Origin: Cupriavidus necator A5-1 | Lineage (GTDB): Bacteria; Pseudomonadota; Gammaproteobacteria; Burkholderiales; Burkholderiaceae | Direction of reading: 5' to 3' | Length of the DNA: 64,000 nucleotides | Assembly: GCF_000744095.1 (NCBI RefSeq) | Contig: NZ_JQLI01000008.1 | Coordinates: 496,001-560,000, forward strand | In this document: one piece after another, positions 24,298 to 33,301 of the stretch | How the letters are laid out: each line of letters opens with the position of its first letter | Numbering within the stretch: position 1 is the stretch's first letter | The notes under the pieces: model-generated | What the model was told of the DNA's origin: nothing | The model's database searches: none | The model's input: only the letters and a program-made list of their open reading frames with translations | Translations under genes and position numbers: made by a program

Positions 24298-25143
24298 ATG
24301 TCAGCTATCGCCCCCCAGACTGCCGCCGCTCCTGCCGCGCTCCATTCCTTTGACGATGCGATTGCGCTGGAGGCCGCCGGCGAGCACCGTTTCCTCGGCC
24401 GTACCACGCCGGCGTACTGGAACATGATCGGGCCCTTCGGCGGCATCACCGCCGCCACGCTGCTGCAGGCGGCGCTGGACCATCCGCAGCGGCTGGGCGA
24501 CCCGGTTTCGCTGACCGTCAATTTTGCCGGACCGATCGCCGAAGGCCCGTTCGAGATCGAGGCGCGCCCGGTGCGCACCAACCGCTCGACCCAGCACTGG
24601 ACCCTGGAACTGCGCCAGGGCGATGCCGTGGCCACCACCGCCACCGCCATGTTTGCCGTGCGCCGTGAGACCTGGGCCTGCGGCGAGGCGGTGATGCCGG
24701 AGGTGCCGGCTGCCGACGCGCTGCCGGCGATGGGCGGGTTTGCGCCGGTGCGCTGGCTCAAGTCCTACGATATGCGCCCGGTGCGCGGCGCCAAGCCGAC
24801 CGCCGAGCCCGGCACCGAGCACCCGGACAGCCTGACGCAGTTCTGGCTGCGCGACGCACCGGCACGCACGCCGGACTTCGCCGCGGTGGCGGCGTGGGCG
24901 GACAGCTTCTACCCGCGCATCTTCCTCAAGCGCGCGGGCTTCGTGCCGGCCGGCACGGTGTCGATGACCACCTATTTCCATGCCGATGCGCAGACGCTGG
25001 CGGCGCTGGGCGACAGCCACGTGCTGGCCAGCGCGCACGCTCAGGTGTTCCGCCAGGGCTTCTTCGACCAGCGCGCGCAGCTGTGGAGCGCGGGCGGCGA
25101 GCTGATCGCCAGCTCGCACCAGATCGTCTACTACAAGGAATAA
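24298..25143 (+). CDS. Acyl-CoA thioesterase (double hot-dog, TesB-like)
   Basis: 281 residues from the ATG at 24298; a GTG at 24277 is possible. Neither has a good ribosome site. The N-terminal half carries PAYWNMIGPFGGITAATLLQA, typical of the 4HBT_3 thioesterase family, and the C-terminal half forms the second hot-dog. It would hydrolyse acyl-CoA esters in the cytoplasm; chain length cannot be told. It is convergent with ampG (14-base gap). Confidence 0.82.
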   Translation: MSAIAPQTAAAPAALHSFDDAIALEAAGEHRFLGRTTPAYWNMIGPFGGITAATLLQAALDHPQRLGDPVSLTVNFAGPIAEGPFEIEARPVRTNRSTQHWTLELRQGDAVATTATAMFAVRRETWACGEAVMPEVPAADALPAMGGFAPVRWLKSYDMRPVRGAKPTAEPGTEHPDSLTQFWLRDAPARTPDFAAVAAWADSFYPRIFLKRAGFVPAGTVSMTTYFHADAQTLAALGDSHVLASAHAQVFRQGFFDQRAQLWSAGGELIASSHQIVYYKE

Positions 25144-25156
25144 GGAAGGGACTGGC

Positions 25157-26416
25157 TCAGGCGATCGCTTCGCGCGCCTGGGCCTCGTAGCGGTGCACGG
25201 TGTTGCGCATGACCCAGAGCAGCATCACGCCTGGCAGCGCCACCGCCACCGTGCTGAGGTAGAACGGCGCCCAGCCCCAGGCCTCGACCATATAGCCGGA
25301 GGTGGGGCCCACATAGACCCGGCCCACCGAGGCCAACGCCGACAGCAGCGCGTACTGCGTGGCCGAGAACGAGCGGTTGCACAGCGTCATCAGCAGCGCC
25401 ACGAAGGCCGCCGTGCCCATGCCGCCGCACAGGTTCTCCACGGCGATGGCCGTGCCCATGGTCCACAGGTGCGCCGGCGTCACCGCCAGGATCCAGTAGC
25501 CCAGGTTCGACACCGCCTGCAGCACGCCGAACAGCATCAGCGAGCGGTACAGCCCCAGCCGCACCATCAGCGTGCCGCCAAACAGCGCGCCGATGATGGT
25601 GGCGGCCAGCCCCAGCGTCTTGTTGACGATGCCGACCTCGCCCGCCGAGAAGCCCACGCCGCGGATCAGGAAAGTGGTCGACAGGCTGCCGGCAAAGGCG
25701 TCGCCGAGCTTGTACAGCACGATCAGCAGCAGCAGCCACCATGCGCCCGGGCGCGCGAAGAAGTCGCGCAGCGGACCGAGTATGGCCTCTTCCAGCGAGC
25801 GCGGCGCGCGCGCCGGCACGTCCGGTTCCGGCGCCCACAGCAGGGTGACGATGCCCACGCCCATCAGCGCCGCCATCAGCAGGTAGGTCTGCTGCCAGCC
25901 GAGCACGCGGTCGGCCAGCCACAGCGCCAGGCCGCCCGAGACCAGCATTGCCAGCCGGTAGCCAAGCACCTTGACCGCCGCACCGGCGCCACGCTCGGCG
26001 GGACGCAGCACGTCGGTGCTGTAGGCGTCGAAGACGATGTCCTGCGAGGCCGACAGGAAGGCCACCAGCGTGGCCAGCGCCGCCAGTGTCCACAGCGCCT
26101 CGCGCGGCGGGCAGAAGGCCATGGCGGCGATGCCCAGCACCAGCCCCACCTGCGTCACCAGCAGCCAGCCGCGCCGGCGGCCCAGCAGCGGCGGCGTGTA
26201 GCGGTCCATCAGTGGCGCCCACAGGAACTTGAAGATATAGGCCTGCCCGACCAGCGAGAAGAAGCCGATGGTCTTGATATCCAGCCCCTCGACCGTCATC
26301 CACGCCTGCAAGGTGCCGGAAGTCAGCGCCAGCGGCAGCCCGGAAGCGAAGCCCAGCGCCAGCATGGCGCCGATGCGGCGGTTGCGGAAGATGTCGAGAT
26401 AGGATTGGAAAGTCAT
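25157..26416 (-). CDS. ampG: AmpG-type muropeptide permease (MFS)
   Basis: 419 residues from the ATG at 26416 (MTFQSYLDIFRNRRIGAML). Twelve or more membrane segments. AmpG features include LGFASGLPLALTSGTLQAW, FKFLWAPLMDRY, SASQDIVFDAYSTDVL and SATQYALLSAL. It imports anhydro-muropeptides from the periplasm for cell-wall recycling and can affect beta-lactamase induction. The gene for a lytic transglycosylase, which makes such muropeptides, is at 57698-59650. Confidence 0.93.
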   Translation of the reverse strand: MTFQSYLDIFRNRRIGAMLALGFASGLPLALTSGTLQAWMTVEGLDIKTIGFFSLVGQAYIFKFLWAPLMDRYTPPLLGRRRGWLLVTQVGLVLGIAAMAFCPPREALWTLAALATLVAFLSASQDIVFDAYSTDVLRPAERGAGAAVKVLGYRLAMLVSGGLALWLADRVLGWQQTYLLMAALMGVGIVTLLWAPEPDVPARAPRSLEEAILGPLRDFFARPGAWWLLLLIVLYKLGDAFAGSLSTTFLIRGVGFSAGEVGIVNKTLGLAATIIGALFGGTLMVRLGLYRSLMLFGVLQAVSNLGYWILAVTPAHLWTMGTAIAVENLCGGMGTAAFVALLMTLCNRSFSATQYALLSALASVGRVYVGPTSGYMVEAWGWAPFYLSTVAVALPGVMLLWVMRNTVHRYEAQAREAIA

Positions 26417-26550
26417 GAACGGGGCAGGCGTGTGGCGCCGCGCGGCTGCGTGGGCGCCGTGTATTATTGCATCACCCGCCTGCCTCGCCGCCACATGCGG
26501 CACAACGCGGCGGGCTTTCCCACGTCTTGACTGCGCCCGAGGAACCGCAC

Positions 26551-27513
26551 ATGCTCCGCCGCCTGCAAGGTGATCAGCGTCCCACCCGTACCCGGCTGGC
26601 CCGCGCGCTGGCGCTGGCCGCGGTGGCGTTGCCCATGGCCTGGAGCCAGCCCGCGCCGGCGCAGGAAGGCGATGCCGGCGGCATCCGGCTCAACCCCGGC
26701 GGCTCGGCGGTGCGCAACATCGTGCCGGCCGAGGCCATCGAGCAGCAGGCCACGCAAGAGTACGAGCAGCTCAAGCAGGAGGCCATCGCCAAGCATGCGC
26801 TGGCCGGCGACAACAACCCGCAGCTGATCCGCCTGCGCGCCATTGGCAAGCGGCTGCTGCCGCATACCGTGCGCTGGAACGAGCGCGCGCGCCAGTGGCA
26901 GTGGGAGGTCAACCTGATCGGCTCGAAGCAGGTCAATGCCTTCTGCATGCCCGGCGGCAAGATCGCCATCTATACCGGACTGCTCGACCAGCTCAAGCTC
27001 ACCGACGACGAGATTGCGATGGTGATGGGCCACGAGATCGCCCACGCGCTGCAGGAGCACGCGCGCGAGCGCGCCGCCAAGTCCGAGATCACCAACCTGG
27101 GCGCCAACGTGATTTCCCAGCTGTTCGGCTTCGGCAACCTGGGCAATATGGCGTTGGGCACCGGCGCGCACCTGCTGACGCTGCGCTTCTCGCGCGCGGA
27201 TGAATCCGAAGCGGACCTGATCGGCATGGATGTCGCTGCGCGCGCCGGCTATGACCCGCGCGCCGCGATCACGCTGTGGCAGAAGATGGGCAAGGTGTCG
27301 CAGTCCGGCGCCGAGTTCCTGTCCACGCACCCGTCCGGGCGCAGCCGCATCGCCGACCTGGAAAAGCATATGCCCGAGGTGCTGCCGCTCTACGCGCGCG
27401 CGATCAACACACCGGTGGACCGGCTGCCGCCGTACCGCGCCAATATGGCGGGCCTGGGCGATGCGCCGGTGGACAGCGGCGACGACGACCGCCAGAAGCC
27501 GCTGAAACGCTGA
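26551..27513 (+). CDS. Periplasmic M48-family zinc metalloprotease
   Basis: 320 residues from the ATG at 26551, which has GAGGA upstream. A signal peptide ends around PAPAQ (residues 34-38). The zinc site HEIAH is at 161-165, and the third ligand is a glutamate in DESEADLIGMD (about 220). AFCMPGGKIAIYTG precedes the site, as in LoiP/YcaL/BepA relatives. It probably degrades misassembled envelope proteins. No TPR repeats follow, so it is not a full BepA. Confidence 0.9.
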   Translation: MLRRLQGDQRPTRTRLARALALAAVALPMAWSQPAPAQEGDAGGIRLNPGGSAVRNIVPAEAIEQQATQEYEQLKQEAIAKHALAGDNNPQLIRLRAIGKRLLPHTVRWNERARQWQWEVNLIGSKQVNAFCMPGGKIAIYTGLLDQLKLTDDEIAMVMGHEIAHALQEHARERAAKSEITNLGANVISQLFGFGNLGNMALGTGAHLLTLRFSRADESEADLIGMDVAARAGYDPRAAITLWQKMGKVSQSGAEFLSTHPSGRSRIADLEKHMPEVLPLYARAINTPVDRLPPYRANMAGLGDAPVDSGDDDRQKPLKR

Positions 27514-27536
27514 GGCGCATTCCGCATGCAAAAGAA

Positions 27537-27559
27537 AAAAGCCGGCATTGCCGGCTTTT
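27537..27559. terminator. Bidirectional terminator between the M48 protease gene and argC
   Basis: AAAAGCCGGC-ATT-GCCGGCTTTT, a perfect 10-bp stem with A and T flanks, between two convergent genes. Confidence 0.88.
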
Positions 27560-27581
27560 CCCGTTCAGGCGTGTCGCCGCT

Positions 27582-28529
27582 TCAGGCGCGCAGCCCCGTG
27601 GCCTCGTCGGCGCCCACATGCACGTTCATGCACTGCACCGCGGCACCGGCCGCGCCCTTGCCCAGGTTGTCCAGGCGGGCGACCAGGTTCAGGCGCTCGG
27701 GCGTGCCGAACACGAACAGGTCGACACGGTTGGTGTCATTGTTGGCCTGCACGTCGAAGAAGCCGTTGTCGAGGTTCTCTTCGCTGTTGTACGGCAGCAC
27801 GCGCACGAACTGCTCGCCCTCATAGTGCTTGCGGTAGATCTCGACGATCTGCTCCGGGCTCACCTTGCGCGCCAGGCGCTCGCCGAAGACCGGCACCGTC
27901 ACCGCCAAGCCCTTGAGGAAGTTGCCGACGATCGGGTTGAAGATCGGGTCCTGCGACAGGCCGCCCTGCACGCGCATTTCGGGCAGGTGCTTGTGCTGCA
28001 GCCCGAGCGCGTAGGGGCGCGGGCTGTGCAGCTTCGGGTTACCGCCGGCTTCGAAGTCGGCAATCATCTTCTTGCCGCCGCCGCTGTAGCCGGTCAGGGA
28101 GAACGCCGACACCGGGTAGTCCGGCGGCAACACGCCGGCGTCCACCAGCGGGCGCACCGCCATCACGAAGGCGCTGGCGTGGCAACCCGGGACCGCGATG
28201 CGCTTGCTGGCGCGGATCCTCTCGCGCTGGCCGCGCACCAGTTCGGGCAGACCGTAGGCCCAGTTGTCGGAGGTGCGGAACGCCGTACTGGCGTCGATCA
28301 CGCAGGTATTCGGGTTGGTCACCAGCGACACCGCCTCGCGCGAGGCCACGTCGGGCAGGCACAGGAAGGCGACGTCGGCGGCGTTCAGGAAGCGTGCTCG
28401 CTCGGCCGGGTCCTTGCGCTTGTCATCGGCAATGCGCAGCAGTTCCACGTCGGAACGACCGGAGAGATAGTCAAGCAGCCGGAGACCGGTGGTGCCTTCC
28501 TGACCATCGACGAACACTTTGAAAACCAT
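27582..28529 (-). CDS. argC: N-acetyl-gamma-glutamyl-phosphate reductase ArgC (type 2)
   Basis: 315 residues from the ATG at 28529; a TTG five codons earlier is less likely. The NAD(P) site is GQEGTTGLRLLDYL, the catalytic cysteine is C116 (VPGCHAS), and LTGYSGGGKKM follows. The short type-2 length fits beta-proteobacterial ArgC. It reduces the product of ArgB in arginine synthesis. Confidence 0.96.
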   Translation of the reverse strand: MVFKVFVDGQEGTTGLRLLDYLSGRSDVELLRIADDKRKDPAERARFLNAADVAFLCLPDVASREAVSLVTNPNTCVIDASTAFRTSDNWAYGLPELVRGQRERIRASKRIAVPGCHASAFVMAVRPLVDAGVLPPDYPVSAFSLTGYSGGGKKMIADFEAGGNPKLHSPRPYALGLQHKHLPEMRVQGGLSQDPIFNPIVGNFLKGLAVTVPVFGERLARKVSPEQIVEIYRKHYEGEQFVRVLPYNSEENLDNGFFDVQANNDTNRVDLFVFGTPERLNLVARLDNLGKGAAGAAVQCMNVHVGADEATGLRA

Positions 28530-28687
28530 GGCGGACTCACTCAATGAAGTGCGGGGGAATGCTTGAAATGCGAAACGTCCCCTGCCGGACCCGGTGGGGA
28601 ACCTGCATTGTAGCGGGGATGGGGGCGGGTCGCAGGGTTTGCACCAGTTGGATTATTGCGATCTGGCACAGTTCGACGTTTGCAGAA

Positions 28688-28704
28688 TATAACCAAGTAG
28701 GTTA
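28688..28704 (+). promoter_or_regulatory. mqsRA promoter and MqsA-type operator
   Basis: TAACC-AAGTA-GGTTA is a perfect 5-5-5 inverted repeat (28690-28704), close to the AACCT/AGGTT palindrome bound by MqsA in E. coli. It overlaps a -10-like TATAAC (28688-28693) and ends six bases before the mqsR start, as expected for autorepression. Confidence 0.65.
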
Positions 28705-28710
28705 ATTCTC

Positions 28711-29034
28711 ATGGGGAAGGGGACGGCGCATTACCCGTTGTGGCGGGTGCGGGAGCTTCTGGCAGCACGCCGGGTCACAGTCACGCGAACCGCCCGCGAT
28801 GGGGCCGTGGCGCTGGGACTGGACATGGCAGGCCTGGCTGAGGTGATCGCTGCACTGCGTCCGGCCGACTTCTACAAGAGCATGACCACTTACGCCGACC
28901 ACACCGCGTGGCAGGAGGTCTACCGTCCGGTCACGCGGTATGGCGGGGTGCAGCTGAAGCTGACGGTGACCGACGGCCTGCTGGTCGTGTCGTTCAAGGA
29001 GGTTCAAGGCGCGATGAAAGGAGCTGTGCAATGA
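28711..29034 (+). CDS. mqsR: MqsR-family toxin (mRNA interferase)
   Basis: 107 residues. The MqsR pattern is recognisable: HYPLWRVRELLAARRVTVT, LGLDMAGLAEVIAALRPADFYKSMTT, then VYRPVTRYGGVQLKLTV and LLVVSFKE. Relatives cleave mRNA at GC-containing sites and slow growth. The stop overlaps the mqsA start by 4 bases (ATGA). The toxin gene comes first, as in E. coli mqsRA. The frame looks intact. Confidence 0.88.
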   Translation: MGKGTAHYPLWRVRELLAARRVTVTRTARDGAVALGLDMAGLAEVIAALRPADFYKSMTTYADHTAWQEVYRPVTRYGGVQLKLTVTDGLLVVSFKEVQGAMKGAVQ

Positions 29035-29432
29035 AATGCCCTGAATGCGGCGCGGCCGAACTGGTGGCCGATGTCCGCGACATCCCTTACACCTATCGCG
29101 GCGAAACCACCGTGCTAGAAAAAGTGCGCGGACAGTTCTGCCCGGCCTGTGGTGAGTCCGTAACCGACTGGCAGGAAAGCGACCGGGTGATGAAGCTGAT
29201 GAACGCGTTCAGCCGCCAGGTGAATGCCGCGTTCGTCGATCCGGCCTACATCGCCGGCGTGCGCAAGAAGCTCCGCCTCGACCAGCGCGAAGCCGCCGAG
29301 ATCTTTGGCGGCGGCGTCAATGCGTTCTCGCGCTATGAGACCGGCAAGACCAAGCCGCCGCTGGCGCTGGTCAAGCTGCTGAAGCTGCTCGAGCGCCACC
29401 CGGAGTTGCTCGAAGAAGTCCGGGCGGCCTGA
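29031..29432 (+). CDS. mqsA: MqsA-family antitoxin and autorepressor
   Basis: 133 residues. The N-terminal zinc domain has C3/C6 and C37/C40 (KCPECG, QFCPACG). The C-terminal Xre-type helix-turn-helix has LRLDQREAAEIFGGGVNAFSRYE. The zinc domain neutralises MqsR, and the helix-turn-helix represses the operon through the palindrome at 28690-28704. Confidence 0.9.
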   Translation: MKCPECGAAELVADVRDIPYTYRGETTVLEKVRGQFCPACGESVTDWQESDRVMKLMNAFSRQVNAAFVDPAYIAGVRKKLRLDQREAAEIFGGGVNAFSRYETGKTKPPLALVKLLKLLERHPELLEEVRAA

Positions 29433-29441
29433 TGGCTACCC

Positions 29442-30218
29442 TCAGAGCGGATAGTCGTAATCGATCGACAGCGGCGCGTGGTCGCTGAACTTCTCGTCCT
29501 TGTAGATCGAGCACACATGCGCGGTCGCGGCGATCTTCGGCGTGGCCAGGTGGTAGTCGATGCGCCACCCCACGTTCTTGGCATAGGCCTGCCCGCGGTT
29601 GCTCCACCACGTGTACTGGTCCGGACGCGGGTCCAGCTTGCGGAACACGTCGACATAGCCGTGGGTGTCGAACAACTCGCCGATCCACGCGCGCTCTTCC
29701 GGCAGGAAGCCTGAGTTCTTCAGGTTGCCCTTCCAGTTCTTGATATCGATTTCCTTGTGCGCGATGTTGACGTCGCCGCACAGCACGATCTCGCGCCCGG
29801 TCGCCTTCAGTTGCAGCAGGTGTGGCAGGAACGATTCCATGAAGCGGAACTTGGCCTGCTGGCGCTCCTCGCCGCTGGAGCCGGACGGCACGTACACCGA
29901 GATCACGGCCAGGTGCGGATACTGCACTTCGACATAGCGGCCTTCGCTGTCGAATTCCGTATTGCCGAAGCCGGTGACCACACGCTCAGGCTTGTGGCGC
30001 GTGTAGAGGCCCACGCCGCTGTAGCCCTTCTTCTCGGCGTAGTGGAAATAGCCGTGGTAACCATGTGGCGCAAGGAACGCTTCCGTCATGTCGGCGGCCT
30101 GCGCCTTCAGTTCCTGCACGCAGACCATGTCCGCGTCCTGCTTGCCCATCCAGTCGAAAAAGCCCTTCTTCGACGCGGAGCGGATGCCGTTGAGGTTGGC
30201 GCTGATAATCCGTAACAT
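29442..30218 (-). CDS. xth: Exodeoxyribonuclease III (AP endonuclease family)
   Basis: 258 residues. Endonuclease/exonuclease/phosphatase fold: ISANLNGIRSA, VCVQELKAQ (metal-binding Glu), GYSGVGLYTR, VLCGDVNIAH (Asp/Asn pair), WRIDYHLA and the terminal SDHAPLSI (catalytic Asp-His). It cleaves at abasic sites and trims 3' ends in base-excision repair. It starts only 27 bases from the divergent pyrE start. Confidence 0.95.
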   Translation of the reverse strand: MLRIISANLNGIRSASKKGFFDWMGKQDADMVCVQELKAQAADMTEAFLAPHGYHGYFHYAEKKGYSGVGLYTRHKPERVVTGFGNTEFDSEGRYVEVQYPHLAVISVYVPSGSSGEERQQAKFRFMESFLPHLLQLKATGREIVLCGDVNIAHKEIDIKNWKGNLKNSGFLPEERAWIGELFDTHGYVDVFRKLDPRPDQYTWWSNRGQAYAKNVGWRIDYHLATPKIAATAHVCSIYKDEKFSDHAPLSIDYDYPL

Positions 30219-30245
30219 TCGGGGAAATTTTGAATTCAGAGGGAA

Positions 30246-30941
30246 ATGATGACGCAGAACACGCCAGCTGGTACGCAACAAGGCGCCGACCTCAGCCAGA
30301 CTTTTATCCGCTTTGCGCTCGATGCCGGCGTGCTGTCGTTTGGCGAGTTCGTCACCAAGGCCGGTCGCAAGTCGCCGTACTTCTTCAACGCCGGCCTGTT
30401 CAACCAGGGCGCGATGCTCGGCCAGGTGGCGCAATTCTATGCGAAAACCCTGCTGGGCTCGGGCGTGCAGTTCGACGTGCTGTTCGGGCCGGCCTACAAG
30501 GGCATCACGCTGGCGTCGGCTACCGCGGTGGCGCTGGCGGGCATGGGACGTGACGTCGGCTTCGCCTACAACCGCAAGGAAGCCAAGGACCATGGCGAAG
30601 GCGGCACGCTGGTGGGCGCGAAACTGCAGGGCAAGGTCGTCATCGTCGACGACGTGATTTCGGCCGGCACCTCGGTGCGCGAGTCCGTCAACATGATCCG
30701 CGCCGCCGGTGCCGAGCCCGCCGCGGTGCTGATCGCGCTGGATCGCATGGAGAAGAGCGGCACCGCCGAGCAGGTCGGCACGCACTCCGCCGTGCAGGAC
30801 GTGCAGCGTGAATTCGGCATCCCGGTGATCGCGATCGCCAGCCTGAAGGACCTGCTGGCCTACCTGGACGCGTCGCAGGATCCGGCGCTGTCCGCCTCGC
30901 GCGAGGCAGTGGCGGCCTACCGTCAGCGCTACGGCGTCTGA
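30246..30941 (+). CDS. pyrE: Orotate phosphoribosyltransferase PyrE
   Basis: 231 residues. It carries the PRPP-binding motif VVIVDDVISAGTS, the flexible loop containing AYNRKEAKDHGEGG, and the N-terminal GRKSPYFFNAGLF. It makes orotidine monophosphate in pyrimidine synthesis. A second ATG lies one codon in. GAGGGAAA is the ribosome site. With only 27 bases to xth, its promoter must lie within the xth gene. Confidence 0.96.
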   Translation: MMTQNTPAGTQQGADLSQTFIRFALDAGVLSFGEFVTKAGRKSPYFFNAGLFNQGAMLGQVAQFYAKTLLGSGVQFDVLFGPAYKGITLASATAVALAGMGRDVGFAYNRKEAKDHGEGGTLVGAKLQGKVVIVDDVISAGTSVRESVNMIRAAGAEPAAVLIALDRMEKSGTAEQVGTHSAVQDVQREFGIPVIAIASLKDLLAYLDASQDPALSASREAVAAYRQRYGV

Positions 30942-30954
30942 AGCCGTTGATGAC

Positions 30955-30980
30955 GATGGGCGCTGACGGCAGCGCCCATC
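30955..30980 (+). terminator. Strong hairpin after pyrE
   Basis: GATGGGCGCTG / CAGCGCCCATC, a perfect 11-bp stem with an ACGG loop and no T tract. It starts 14 bases after the pyrE stop and argues that the following patatin gene begins downstream of it. Confidence 0.6.
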
Positions 30981-31027
30981 ATCGGATAGCGGGGCAGGCG
31001 GACTTTCTAACTGGCGGGGAGCGCGGC

Positions 31028-32359
31028 GTGGCGGCAAAAGAGCGGCAGGAATGGCAAGAGCAGCAAGAGCAACAGGAAAAGGCAGGGCAGGCGGCAACGC
31101 CATCCGCCCAGGCTGACAACGGCAACAACGCCGATTCCCTCGCCGAGCGCGGCGCCCAGGTGCGCCCGCGCAAGCCGTTGCGCCAGGCCGCCAAGGCCCC
31201 GGACCGGCCGGCGCATGAAGCCTATGCCGTGCGCGCGCTGGTGCTGCAGGGTGGCGGGGCGCTGGGCGCCTACCAGGCCGGCGTGTACCAAGGGCTGGCC
31301 GAGGGCGGCATCTACCCGAACTGGGTCGCCGGCATCTCCATCGGCGCGCTCAATGCCGCGGTGATCGCCGGCAATCCGCCCGAGCGCCGGGTCGAGCAGC
31401 TGTGCGCCTTCTGGGAGCACATCTGCGCGCAGCCGTGGCTGCCGAGCCTGTCGCATACCTGGCTCATCGATCATGCAGAAACCTGGCCGGAGCCGCTGCG
31501 CGTCTGGTTCGACGGCCTGCAGGCCGCGCGCGCGATGTTCGAAGGCCAGCGCGGCTTCTTCCAGCCGCGCACCTGGCCGGAGCTGTTGTCGCGCTATGCC
31601 GAACCCACCCGCGCCAGCTTCTATGACACCACGCCGCTGAAGGCGACGCTGGAGCGCTTTGCCGACTTCGACCTGATCAACCACCGCCCCGACCTGATGC
31701 GTGTGTCGGTGGGCGCGGTCAATGTGCGCACCGGCAACTTCGCCTATTTCGACAACACCCGCGACAAGCTCCGCCCCGAGCATTTCATGGCCTCCGGCGC
31801 GCTGCCCCCGGGCTTTCCGGCGGTGGAGATCGATGGCGAGTACTACTGGGACGGCGGCCTGGTCTCCAACACGCCGCTGGCCGAGGTGCTGACCGCGCAG
31901 CCGCGGCGCGATGCGCTGATCTTCCAGGTCGACCTGTGGAGCGCGCGCGGCAAGCTGCCGCACGACCTGATCGACGTGGCCGAGCGCGAGAAGGACATCC
32001 GCTATTCCAGCCGCACGCGCGCCATCACCGACTACATGCGCGAGCAGCAGAACATGCGCCGCATGCTCAATGAAGTGATGGCGTTGGTGCCGCAGTCAAA
32101 GCGCGACAACGAGTGGTACCGGCGCGCCGCCGAGCAGGCCTGCGACGCACGCCGCAACGTGATCCAGCTGATCTACCGCGACAAGTCGTTCGAGAACATG
32201 GCCAAGGATTACCAGTTCGGCTCGCTGACCATGCATGAGCACTGGACCAGCGGGCTGGACGATATCCGCCAGACGCTGCGCCACCCGCACTGGCTGGCCA
32301 TGCCCAGCCGCGAGCATCCCTTCGTCACGCACGACGTGCATCGCGGCAACGGCGGCTGA
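31028..32359 (+). CDS. Patatin-like phospholipase
   Basis: 443 residues if the GTG at 31028 (GGGGAG upstream) is used; an ATG at 30950 is in frame but lies before the pyrE hairpin. Residues 1-65 are Gln/Glu/Ala-rich and probably disordered. The patatin domain follows with oxyanion hole LQGGGALGAYQAGV, nucleophile GISIG and the catalytic Asp in YYWDGGLVSNTPL. A DUF3734 type C-terminal region closes it. It is a probable lipid hydrolase; beta-proteobacteria with PHB carry several of these. The substrate is unknown. Confidence 0.9.
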   Translation: MAAKERQEWQEQQEQQEKAGQAATPSAQADNGNNADSLAERGAQVRPRKPLRQAAKAPDRPAHEAYAVRALVLQGGGALGAYQAGVYQGLAEGGIYPNWVAGISIGALNAAVIAGNPPERRVEQLCAFWEHICAQPWLPSLSHTWLIDHAETWPEPLRVWFDGLQAARAMFEGQRGFFQPRTWPELLSRYAEPTRASFYDTTPLKATLERFADFDLINHRPDLMRVSVGAVNVRTGNFAYFDNTRDKLRPEHFMASGALPPGFPAVEIDGEYYWDGGLVSNTPLAEVLTAQPRRDALIFQVDLWSARGKLPHDLIDVAEREKDIRYSSRTRAITDYMREQQNMRRMLNEVMALVPQSKRDNEWYRRAAEQACDARRNVIQLIYRDKSFENMAKDYQFGSLTMHEHWTSGLDDIRQTLRHPHWLAMPSREHPFVTHDVHRGNGG

Positions 32360-32381
32360 GCCCGCCCAGCCGCCGGCCGCA

Positions 32382-33191
32382 CTATTCGACCTTCACCTGC
32401 GCCAGTTCGGGCCGCGGCGGCGGGTAGGCGGGTTTCAGCTCTGCGAATACCTGTGTCAGGATCTCCGCCACCATCAGGTTGCGGTGGGTCTTGGAGTCGG
32501 CCGGCACCACGTACCACGGGCATTCGGGCGTGCTGGTCGCCATGATCGCCGCCTCGTAGGCGTCCATGTAGGCCTTCCAGCGCTTGCGCTCGGCCAGGTC
32601 GGCGGTATCGAACTTCCAGTGCTTCTCCGGATCCGCCAGGCGTGCCTCCAGCCGCGCCTTCTGCTCGTCGCGCGAAATATGCAGGAAACACTTGACGATG
32701 GTGGTACCGGTCTCGATCAGCATGGTCTCGAACGCGCGGATCTGGCGCAAGCGCCGCTCGCATTCGGCATTGTCGATCCAGCCGTGCACGCGCGTGATCA
32801 GCACGTCTTCGTAATGGCTGCGGTTGAACACCACGATCTCGCCCGTCTTGGGCACCTGCTGGTGGATGCGCCACAGGTAGTCGCGCGCCAGCTCTTCCGG
32901 CGACGGGGCCTTGAAGCCCACCACGCGGATGCCCAGCGGATCGAAGCTGCGGAATACGCCGCGCACGGTGCCGTCCTTGCCGCTGGTGTCCATGCCCTGC
33001 AGCACCACCAGCAGCTTGCGGCGGTGCTCGGCATAGAAGATGTCCTGCTGCGCGTCGAGCGCGTTGCTCAGTTCGATGACGCGGGCGAGATCTTCCTCTT
33101 TCTTGCCGCACGAGAGCGGCCTGCTGCCCGGGTCGAAGTCGGCAAGGCGGAATCGCTTGCCCGTGGTGATGCGGAAATCGTCCAGCGGCAT
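32382..33191 (-). CDS. ppk2: Polyphosphate kinase 2 (PPK2) family
   Basis: 269 residues from the ATG at 33191, which has GGAG six bases upstream; in-frame TTG 33224 and ATG 33203 are weaker. Walker A is QGMDTSGKDG, Walker B lies in FNRSHYEDVL, and FKAPSPEELARDYLWRIH is conserved. PPK2 enzymes use polyphosphate to phosphorylate nucleotides. The sequence looks most like class III (AMP/ADP-using), but that assignment is by eye. It is separated from dapF by a hairpin. Confidence 0.9.
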   Translation of the reverse strand: MPLDDFRITTGKRFRLADFDPGSRPLSCGKKEEDLARVIELSNALDAQQDIFYAEHRRKLLVVLQGMDTSGKDGTVRGVFRSFDPLGIRVVGFKAPSPEELARDYLWRIHQQVPKTGEIVVFNRSHYEDVLITRVHGWIDNAECERRLRQIRAFETMLIETGTTIVKCFLHISRDEQKARLEARLADPEKHWKFDTADLAERKRWKAYMDAYEAAIMATSTPECPWYVVPADSKTHRNLMVAEILTQVFAELKPAYPPPRPELAQVKVE

Positions 33192-33280
33192 GGGGCGCTC
33201 CATCGGTCTGACCTGCACGATCAAAAGGACTGGGCGCGCCGCCGGCTGCCATCGGCGGTAAGGCGAAAAAGAGGACGGAA

Positions 33281-33297
33281 AGGGGCGCGCAGCCCCT
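33281..33297 (-). terminator. Hairpin terminator after dapF
   Basis: AGGGGC / GCCCCT stem with a 5-base loop. On the minus strand it is followed by TTCCGTCCTCTTTTT. Moderate strength. Confidence 0.5.
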
Positions 33298-33301
33298 ATG
33301 G

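Noticed and set aside
28664..28684. Sigma-54 promoter before mqsR (TGGCAC ... TTTGCA)
   Set aside because: The GG and GC elements are 15 bases apart; sigma-54 needs about 10.
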